This document shows positions 6,087 to 11,113 of a DNA stretch of 11,113 nucleotides, in pieces. How positions within the stretch are numbered: the stretch's first letter is position 1; each line of letters starts with the position of its first letter. Location of the stretch: positions 1 to 11,113 of the forward strand of contig JAFDET010000144.1 in NCBI GenBank assembly GCA_019310195.1, in the 5' to 3' direction. The notes under the pieces were generated by a model. It was not told the origin of the DNA, ran no database searches, and saw only the letters and a list, made by a program, of their open reading frames with translations. The position numbers were made by a program, and so were the translations under genes. The DNA is from Deltaproteobacteria bacterium (GTDB lineage: Bacteria > Myxococcota_A > UBA9160 > JAFDET01).

Positions 6087-6635
6087 ATGAAGCCCGAGGA
6101 TTGCGTCCTGTTCAGTGGCGCCGCGAACGGCGCGGAGTCGGAGTTCGGGGCGGCCGCCGAGCGCCGCGACATCGACGAGGTCAACTTCACGTTCGAGGGC
6201 CACAAAGACGCCCGCTCCCGGGGCCTTCGCGTGTTGACCCACGAGGAGCTGTTGCACGGCGACGTGAGCCTGGCCTACGTGAGCCGGCTCATGCACCGCA
6301 AGTACCGCGACACGCCGCTCTTCAAGAAGGTGCTCCAAGGCATCTGGCACCAGGTGAACAACGGCCAGGAAATCTACGTGGTGGGAAAGATCCTGGAGGA
6401 CCAGACCGTGAAGGGCGGGACGGGTTGGGGCGCCGAGTTCGCCAAGCTGTGCAACAAGCCGCTCTACGTCTTCGACCAGGAGCGCGACGGCTGGTTCCAC
6501 TGGACCGAGGACGCTTGGGAGGAGCACGCGGCGCCGGTCATCACGCATCCCCATTTTGCGGGAACGGGCACGCGCTTTCTGGAGGACAACGGTCGCGAGG
6601 CGATCGAGGGGCTCTTCGAGCGCTCGTTCCGCTAG
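6087..6635 (+). CDS. SLOG-like Rossmann-type protein of unknown function
   Basis: The 182-residue product is not an enzyme I can name. Two stretches suggest the SLOG (SMF/DprA-LOG) Rossmann-like superfamily, which binds nucleotides or related ligands: VLFSGAANGAESEF (residues 7-20), resembling the N-terminal SGGARGAD loop, and IYVVGKI (96-102) followed by VKGGTGWGAEFAKLCNKPLY (108-127), resembling the GGTGW-type loop before a KPVYVFDQ strand. The segment EVNFTFEGH (31-39) also recurs in such proteins in my memory. No signal peptide or membrane helix is present. Start ATG 6087 is supported by AGGAGGA. The gene is monocistronic: it is divergent from the isomerase operon (110-bp gap) and convergent with the SDR gene (14-bp gap). 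Base composition matches its neighbours. The fold assignment is moderate; the biological role is open. Confidence 0.7.
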   Translation: MKPEDCVLFSGAANGAESEFGAAAERRDIDEVNFTFEGHKDARSRGLRVLTHEELLHGDVSLAYVSRLMHRKYRDTPLFKKVLQGIWHQVNNGQEIYVVGKILEDQTVKGGTGWGAEFAKLCNKPLYVFDQERDGWFHWTEDAWEEHAAPVITHPHFAGTGTRFLEDNGREAIEGLFERSFR

Positions 6636-6649
6636 CGCCCGCGTTCGCC

Positions 6650-7450
6650 TCAGCCGATCCGCGCGCTCTGGCCGCCGTCGACGGCCAGCGACACTCCGGT
6701 GATGAAGCCCGCCTCGTCGGAGGCCAGGAACAGGGCGGCGTGCGCCACGTCCCACGCCGTCCCCATCTTGCCCAGTAGCGGGACCTGGGCGTCCCGCGCG
6801 CGGATCAGATCGTCCTTGGGAACGCCCAGTGCCGAGGAGATGCCCTCGATGGCCATGGGCGTATTCATCAGCCCCGGCATGATCACGTTGGCGCGGATGC
6901 CGTGCTTGGCATTGCCCACCGCCAGCGATTGGGTGTAGGCGTTGATGCCCGCCTTGGACGCCTTGTAGGCCACGATGGGCGTCGCACAGACCGCCGCGAT
7001 CGACGAGATGTTGATGATCGCGCCGCTGCCCTGGGCCCGCATGATGGGGAGCACGTGCTTGCAGGGCAGGATGACGCTCTTCAGGTTCACCTCCAGGATC
7101 CGGTCCCAGGCCTCCTCGCTCAGGTGGGCCGGTCCCGAGTCGCCGCCGCCGATGCCCACGTTGTTGTGCAGCACGTCGACGCGCCCCCAGCGCTTCACGG
7201 CGTCTGCGAGGAAGGCTTCGCAGTCGGACTCCCGGGTGGCGTCGGCCGCGAACGCCTCGGCCTCGCCGCCCTCGTCGCGGATCAGGGTGACGGTCTCCTG
7301 CGCGGAATCGAGCCTGCAGTCCACCGCCAGGACCCGGGCGCCCTCGCGGGCAAAGAGAATCGCCGTAGCGCGTCCGTTGCCGATGGTGTCGCCCGGCGTC
7401 TGACCGGCGCCCACCACCACCGCCACCTTGCCCTCGAGGCGGCCGCTCAC
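6650..7450 (-). CDS. SDR-family NAD(P)-dependent oxidoreductase
   Basis: The 266-residue product is a classical short-chain dehydrogenase. Cofactor loop: VVVGAGQTPGDTIGNGRA (residues 11-28), in which the usual Gx3GxG turn is stretched by about five residues. D44 at the end of the second strand favours NAD over NADP. HNNVG (95-99), N122, S149/S150 and Y162-x3-K166 (AYKASK) are the conserved structural and catalytic residues. The C-terminus FITGVSLAVDGGQSARIG is standard. Likely it oxidises or reduces a hydroxyl/keto group on an acyl-CoA, steroid or related compound; the substrate cannot be read from the sequence. The start is GTG 7450, giving MSGRLEGKVAVVVG and overlapping the previous stop as GTGA; the longer open frame upstream has no family sequence. 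It is coupled to the upstream carboxymuconolactone decarboxylase-like gene. Confidence 0.9.
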   Translation of the reverse strand: MSGRLEGKVAVVVGAGQTPGDTIGNGRATAILFAREGARVLAVDCRLDSAQETVTLIRDEGGEAEAFAADATRESDCEAFLADAVKRWGRVDVLHNNVGIGGGDSGPAHLSEEAWDRILEVNLKSVILPCKHVLPIMRAQGSGAIINISSIAAVCATPIVAYKASKAGINAYTQSLAVGNAKHGIRANVIMPGLMNTPMAIEGISSALGVPKDDLIRARDAQVPLLGKMGTAWDVAHAALFLASDEAGFITGVSLAVDGGQSARIG

Positions 7451-7992
7451 CGGGGCGGAAGCTCGGGCAGGCCGGGCTCGGGCTGGACGCCCAGGGAGTT
7501 GAGGGCCATGGAGACGATCTGGTACTGCCCGACGGCGAAGATCAGGTCCATGATCTGCTGGATCTCCAGGTGCTGGGAGAGCGCGGCCCACGTTTCGTCC
7601 GAGATGAAGGAGTCGCCGTGAAGCTCGTCGGTGGCGCGCAGCAGCGCCTGGTCGAGCGCGTTCCAGCCGGGGGCGTCGGGGCCCTGGGTGATGCGCTCGA
7701 TCTCCTCGTTGGAGAGCCCGGAGCCGAGGCCGATCTCGACGTGCTGGCCCCACTCGTACCCGCAGCGGCAGAGCCAGCCGACGCGCAGGATCACGATCTC
7801 GCGCTCCCTCGGCGCCAGCGTGGACTTGGCCAGCACGTGGTTGCCGAACACGAGCCAGCGTTTCGTGAGCTTCGGGTGATGGGCCAGGGTCCGGAAGATG
7901 TTGAGGATGGGGCCGTCACCGAAGCGGGCGCGCAGCTCCTCGTTCATCTCCTCATCGGACAGGGGGGCCAGGCGCGGTTCCTTCAGTCGCAT
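7447..7992 (-). CDS. Carboxymuconolactone decarboxylase/AhpD-like protein
   Basis: The 181-residue all-helical product belongs to the carboxymuconolactone decarboxylase (CMD/AhpD-like) superfamily. The core REREIVILRVGWLCRCGYEW runs from residue 62 to 81 and continues into GQH, with E80 and H84 as in other members (EWGQH). Cysteines C75 and C77 form CxC rather than the CxxC of peroxidase-active AhpD, so an AhpD-type disulfide reductase role is doubtful. Proteins of this size often sit in operons for aromatic, steroid or acyl-CoA breakdown without a proven reaction. ATG 7992 is well supported: GGAGGAA lies at 7996-8002 on the minus strand. Its stop overlaps the SDR start by four bases. A TACCAT at 8010-8015 (minus strand) could be a -10 box, so it may also be transcribed apart from the RND gene 92 bp upstream. 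Confidence 0.88.
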   Translation of the reverse strand: MRLKEPRLAPLSDEEMNEELRARFGDGPILNIFRTLAHHPKLTKRWLVFGNHVLAKSTLAPREREIVILRVGWLCRCGYEWGQHVEIGLGSGLSNEEIERITQGPDAPGWNALDQALLRATDELHGDSFISDETWAALSQHLEIQQIMDLIFAVGQYQIVSMALNSLGVQPEPGLPELPPR

Positions 7993-7995
7993 CGC

Positions 7996-8002
7996 TTCCT
8001 CC
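7996..8002 (-). promoter_or_regulatory. Ribosome binding site GGAGGAA of the CMD-like gene
   Basis: A strong Shine-Dalgarno match three bases upstream of ATG 7992 on the minus strand; it decides that start within a frame that stays open far upstream. Confidence 0.85.
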
Positions 8003-8084
8003 GGCGGCCATGGTACACGGGCGAGGCGAGTCGGGCAGGACGCTTCGCATGGGCCGTGCGGCGCCAGGAGCCGAGACTTCGAAA

Positions 8085-10739
8085 CTAGGATGCGCGGTGG
8101 TGCCAGGCGAGGAGCGCGGGCAGCACGAGCAGCGTGCTGGCCAGCAGGTAGAGGATCGCGAGGCTGAGCAAGATCCCAATACTGCTCATGCCCCTGTGCG
8201 CGGAGACGGAGAGCGCACCGAAGGCGCCCAGCGTCGTGAGGCCACTCAGTAGGATCGCGCGCGGCAGGCTGGAGCCGAGCGCCCCGAACAGCGATCCCTC
8301 CTCCCGGAAGCGACGCACCATGTGGATGCCGTTGTCGACCCCCAACCCGATCACGAGCGGGATCGCGAGCACGTTGGCCATGTTGAAGGGCATGTCGATC
8401 AGCACGCCCGTCGCGATCGTGAACGCGGCCGTGATGGCGAGAGGCGTGAGGACGAGCAGCGTGTCGACGGTATCGCGCAGTGCGATCCCGACCACGAGCG
8501 CGATTCCCAGCGCCGCGAGCGCGATGGCCTGCTGGAAGGAGCGCACGACGATCTCCCCGACTCCGGCCTCGATGACGGGACGCCCCGTCGCCTCCGGCGC
8601 AATGCGCGACACCGATTCGATGAAGCGGCTGAGCGCTCGAACCTGCGAGACGTCCTCGCGCGGAAGGACGGACATCAGCACGCGGCCATCGTCGGAGACG
8701 AGCCGTTTCTGCAGGCCGGCGGGCAGATCGCCGAGCGCGACGGCTTCGACCGAGAGCGCGCGCTCGAGCCAGGCCATTCGATCGTCGAGATCGGCGATCA
8801 GGCGCCGCTCCAGCTCGGCCGTCGAAGCCTCTGGCTGCGCTCCGCCCAGGAAAGCCTCGAGGACGCCGGCGAGGCGTCGCAGCGTCGCAGCCAGCTCTCC
8901 CGGGGCGAGGTCCCGCGCCGCCGCGAGGGCCCGCTCGCGCAGCGCCGTCAGCGCCTCCAGTCGCTGCGCTGCGCTCGGCGGGGGCAGCGGGTCTGGCGGG
9001 GCGAACACGGGCCAGAGCAGGAACTGCGCATCCTCGATCAGCGTGAGCTTGGTCTCCTGCTCGCTGGGGAGGTAGTACTCGGGTGATCGCACCTCCGCGA
9101 CCACCGGAAGTGCGACGATTTCGCTGCTCAGCTCCCGCACCGCGGCCGAGTTCGGGGCCACCACCGTGAGCGAGTAGTCGGTCAGGACGCCCTTCGCCTG
9201 CAGCTCCCGAAGGGTCGTCATCGACTCGGACTCCGGGTCCTTCACGCTCAAGGTGCTGAAGTCGAAGGTCAGCTGCGTCGCGACCAGGGAGGCGCCAAGC
9301 GCCGCCGCCAGGGACAGCGAGGCGATGGGCCGCGCCCTGTGCACGAGCCACGAGATCGCCGCGGGCGGAAAGGTGAAGCTGACGGACCGGCCCCGGGGCC
9401 TTCCCATGCACGCGAGCAGCGCCGGCGTGAAGCTCAGGCTCGCCAGCAGGGCGAAGAACATGCCTCCCCCGGTGATGAGTCCGAGCTCCGCCAGGCCCGT
9501 GTAGTCCGTGGGGACGAAGGAGAGGAAGCCGATGGCCGACGTGAGGGCGCAGAGGCTCACGGTTCCCCCCACACTCGTAGTGGCAGCCAGCACCGCGGGC
9601 TGGATCGGCGCCCCCCGGGCCAGCTCCTCCTGGACGCGCAGGCAGATGTGGATGGCGAAGTCCACCCCGAGCCCGATCAGCAGTACCGAGAAGGCCGCCG
9701 AGAAGGTGTTGAACTCGCCGACGCTCAGCAGCGCGAAGGCCGAGGTCCACACGATGCTGACCACGACCGTCGCGAGGGTCGCGAGGATGACGCGCAGAGA
9801 GCGGGTTCCGAACACCATGATGAGGGTGAGGAAGCTGAACGCGAGGGCGGCCGCCAGGCGCACGCTGCCCCGCACGCTCTCGAGCTCCCCGGTGGCCAGG
9901 GGCACCATGCCCGTCAGGCGCACGCGCACGCCGTTCGCGGGGACCAGGCCGAGCTCGTCCGCGGTCGCGCGGATCTCCGCAAGCAGTTTCTCGCCGGAGA
10001 TGTCGGTGGAGAAGTCCTCCTTGCCCTGCACCGCGATCAGGTGGTGGACTTCGCCCGGCGGCTCTCGCAGCAGCTCCTCCTCCCAGGAGAGCACCTCGGT
10101 TCCTCCGGCGAGCTGCGCCTCGCCGACTTCCGCCAGGCGCCTCACGATCCGCTCCAAGCCCGGTCCGACCTCCTCGTCTCCCGCGAGGGCGTCGAGGGCC
10201 CGCGAGATCTCCTGGGCGAGGCCGCGCAGGCTGGGATCGTTCGCGAGGGCGCTGAGCACCGGCTGTGCCTCGGCCAGTCGCGCGACGACCCGGTCGAGCT
10301 CAGCCGGCTCGAGGTAGAGAAGCGCGTGATCCCGGAAGAAGTCGCCCTCGTCGGCGGAGTAGAGCGTGCGGATCAAGTCGCTTCGTTCGCGCAGGGCGAC
10401 GGCGAGGCGCCGGGAGGCGTCGGACGCCAGCCGGTGGCTGGCGGCACTCACGACGATCAGGCTCGATTTCTCGTAGTGGGGGAAGGCCTCGCCGAAGGCC
10501 TGGTAGCTTCTGCGAAAGGGAGCGTCCTGGTGGACGAGCTGGCTCGTGTCGGAGTTCATCCGCATGTTGAGCGCCGAGTACGCGCCCGCAGCCAGCGTGG
10601 CGCCCAGCGTCAGGGCGAGCACGAGCCAACGCCGTGCGACCGCGAAGCCCACCCAGCGAGCGAGCCCGCGCCGGCCGGCCGCCGCCAGCCGTCCCCTCAC
10701 CCCTGCCGACCGCGGGTCGGAGCGATCTCGAACCAGCAT
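8085..10739 (-). CDS. MMPL/RND-superfamily lipid transporter, HpnN-like
   Basis: The 884-residue product has the two-fold RND layout: TM1 (about 37-57), a large extracytoplasmic loop (58-290), TM2-6 (294-445), TM7 (469-489), a second loop (490-735) and TM8-12 (737-879). Each half has the motif with a membrane aspartate expected for proton coupling: GLGVD360FAIH and GLGVD802NGIHMV. Single-chain transporters with this shape include HpnN, which moves hopanoids to the outer membrane, MmpL proteins, and the sterol transporter BstA. Lipid or sterol-like cargo is thus likely but unproven. No adaptor or outer-membrane partner is in the window. ATG 10739 lacks a ribosome site; GTG 10700 (VRGRL) is an alternative start 13 codons in. 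It is divergent from the ERG2-like gene, 113 bp away, and upstream of the CMD and SDR genes on the same strand. Confidence 0.88.
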   Translation of the reverse strand: MLVRDRSDPRSAGVRGRLAAAGRRGLARWVGFAVARRWLVLALTLGATLAAGAYSALNMRMNSDTSQLVHQDAPFRRSYQAFGEAFPHYEKSSLIVVSAASHRLASDASRRLAVALRERSDLIRTLYSADEGDFFRDHALLYLEPAELDRVVARLAEAQPVLSALANDPSLRGLAQEISRALDALAGDEEVGPGLERIVRRLAEVGEAQLAGGTEVLSWEEELLREPPGEVHHLIAVQGKEDFSTDISGEKLLAEIRATADELGLVPANGVRVRLTGMVPLATGELESVRGSVRLAAALAFSFLTLIMVFGTRSLRVILATLATVVVSIVWTSAFALLSVGEFNTFSAAFSVLLIGLGVDFAIHICLRVQEELARGAPIQPAVLAATTSVGGTVSLCALTSAIGFLSFVPTDYTGLAELGLITGGGMFFALLASLSFTPALLACMGRPRGRSVSFTFPPAAISWLVHRARPIASLSLAAALGASLVATQLTFDFSTLSVKDPESESMTTLRELQAKGVLTDYSLTVVAPNSAAVRELSSEIVALPVVAEVRSPEYYLPSEQETKLTLIEDAQFLLWPVFAPPDPLPPPSAAQRLEALTALRERALAAARDLAPGELAATLRRLAGVLEAFLGGAQPEASTAELERRLIADLDDRMAWLERALSVEAVALGDLPAGLQKRLVSDDGRVLMSVLPREDVSQVRALSRFIESVSRIAPEATGRPVIEAGVGEIVVRSFQQAIALAALGIALVVGIALRDTVDTLLVLTPLAITAAFTIATGVLIDMPFNMANVLAIPLVIGLGVDNGIHMVRRFREEGSLFGALGSSLPRAILLSGLTTLGAFGALSVSAHRGMSSIGILLSLAILYLLASTLLVLPALLAWHHRAS

Positions 10740-10748
10740 CCGGGCGCG

Positions 10749-10754
10749 AGCCTA
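10749..10754 (-). promoter_or_regulatory. Candidate -10 element (TAGGCT) of the RND transporter gene
   Basis: Minus-strand TAGGCT within GCTAGGCT (10749-10756) ends nine bases before ATG 10739, the same spacing as the candidate box before the isomerase gene. The transcript would be nearly leaderless. No -35 box is clear. Confidence 0.3.
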
Positions 10755-10812
10755 GCCCGAATCGCAACGCGGGTCGCTCACAGGACCCTCCCGCGGTCCG
10801 AGGTGCGCAATC

Positions 10813-10821
10813 TGCTAGGCT
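10813..10821 (+). promoter_or_regulatory. Candidate extended -10 element (TGCTAGGCT) of the ERG2-like gene
   Basis: TGC followed by TAGGCT fits an extended -10 box (TGnTAnnnT). Transcription would start near 10828, leaving a leader of about 25 bases that holds the GGGGGGAG ribosome site. The same octamer GCTAGGCT appears inverted before the divergent RND gene. No good -35 match is seen, as is usual for extended -10 promoters. Confidence 0.4.
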
Positions 10822-10852
10822 GCGCGCCGGGAGTCAGGCCGCGGGGGGAGTC

Positions 10853-11113
10853 ATGGGCCATCTCTTCGATCCCGAGGAGCTGCAGCAGATCACGAACCGC
10901 CGGTGCGACGAGCCACTCGAGCAGGCCTTCGACACCATTACCGCGGATCTGGCCGCGGCATATCCCGGCCACATCTACACGGGTCCGCGTCGCTGGGTAC
11001 TCAACAACGCGGGCGGTGCCATGGGTCAGCTGACCCTGCTCCACGCCTCGCTCTCGGAGTACATCCTGTTCTTTGGGACTCCCATCGGCACGACCGGTCA
11101 CTCGGGACGCTAC
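10853..11113 (+). CDS. ERG2/sigma-1 receptor family protein (C-8 sterol isomerase-like), N-terminal part, cut by window end
   Basis: The 87 visible codons match the ERG2/sigma-1 receptor family along their whole length. The clearest blocks are LFDPEEL (residues 4-10), YPGHIYTGPRRWVLNNAGGA (37-56), LLHASLSEY (62-70) and FGTPIGTTGHSGRY (74-87); the same NAGG, LLHASLSEY, FGT and GHSGRY blocks occur in human sigma-1. In fungi ERG2 moves the sterol double bond from C8 to C7; animal sigma-1 is a ligand-binding ER chaperone. The protein begins right at the conserved domain and has no N-terminal membrane helix. The acidic residues important in the family (D126 and E172 of human sigma-1) lie past the window end and cannot be checked. 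ATG 10853 follows GGGGGGAG; no earlier in-frame start was found. Family is nearly certain; the reaction in this bacterium is unknown. Confidence 0.9.
   Translation, partial: MGHLFDPEELQQITNRRCDEPLEQAFDTITADLAAAYPGHIYTGPRRWVLNNAGGAMGQLTLLHASLSEYILFFGTPIGTTGHSGRY

Noticed and set aside
3626..6205. An 859-residue continuous minus-strand frame, as if the amidohydrolase had a long N-terminal fusion.
   Set aside because: The part upstream of 5374 is Arg/Pro/Gly-rich, without domains, and is antisense or out of frame to the isomerase and SLOG-like genes. The coupled GTG at 5374 with a signal sequence is a far better start.
7447..9750. A 767-residue minus-strand frame that would extend the CMD-like protein upstream.
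   Set aside because: It runs through the RND gene in another frame and has no recognisable sequence before ATG 7992, which has a strong ribosome site.
9339..11033. A 564-codon plus-strand frame opposite the RND gene.
   Set aside because: Composition (His, Gln, Arg, Glu-rich, no domains) is that of an antisense shadow in GC-rich DNA; the RND frame has clear transmembrane segments and motifs, and the ERG2-like protein uses another frame.

Overview
The window is very GC-rich, densely packed bacterial DNA, with short gaps, 1- and 4-base gene overlaps and several GTG starts. No rRNA, tRNA, CRISPR array, transposase or phage gene is visible. The gene content (CoA-linked beta-oxidation, a CaiB-type racemase, an MMPL/RND lipid transporter, an ERG2-like protein) would suit a lipid- or steroid-handling lineage such as the former Deltaproteobacteria or relatives. 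That placement is inference; no marker gene is present.

Left block (+ strand, 1-3572): a tightly coupled operon. In order it holds the C-terminal end of an acyl-CoA dehydrogenase, an alpha-methylacyl-CoA racemase-like family III CoA-transferase, two small hotdog-fold proteins, and a second acyl-CoA dehydrogenase. Of the two hotdog proteins, the first has lost the hydratase D/H residues and the second keeps them. The complete dehydrogenase lacks a glutamate at both usual catalytic positions. The set resembles the actinobacterial steroid side-chain module (heteromeric FadE pairs plus ChsH1-ChsH2 hydratase), with a racemase for the methyl-branched acyl-CoA. The complete dehydrogenase carries a perfect 45-bp in-frame tandem duplication.

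Centre (3573-6086): a 60-bp nested palindrome separates the operon from convergent minus-strand genes and supplies the stop codon of one of them. These encode a predicted lipoprotein amidohydrolase of the YtcJ type, translationally coupled (GTGA) to an upstream DSBA-fold protein of the 2-hydroxychromene-2-carboxylate isomerase type.

Right block (6087-11113): a plus-strand SLOG-like protein of unknown role meets a minus-strand group: a large MMPL/RND transporter of HpnN type, a carboxymuconolactone decarboxylase/AhpD-like protein and an SDR dehydrogenase. Divergent from the transporter, and cut by the window end, is a clear homologue of the eukaryotic C-8 sterol isomerase ERG2/sigma-1 receptor, without the N-terminal membrane helix.

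The most notable picture is a bacterial neighbourhood where an ERG2/sigma-1-like protein faces an RND lipid transporter, a few kilobases from a likely sterol- or isoprenoid-type side-chain beta-oxidation operon. Whether these form one pathway cannot be decided from the sequence alone.
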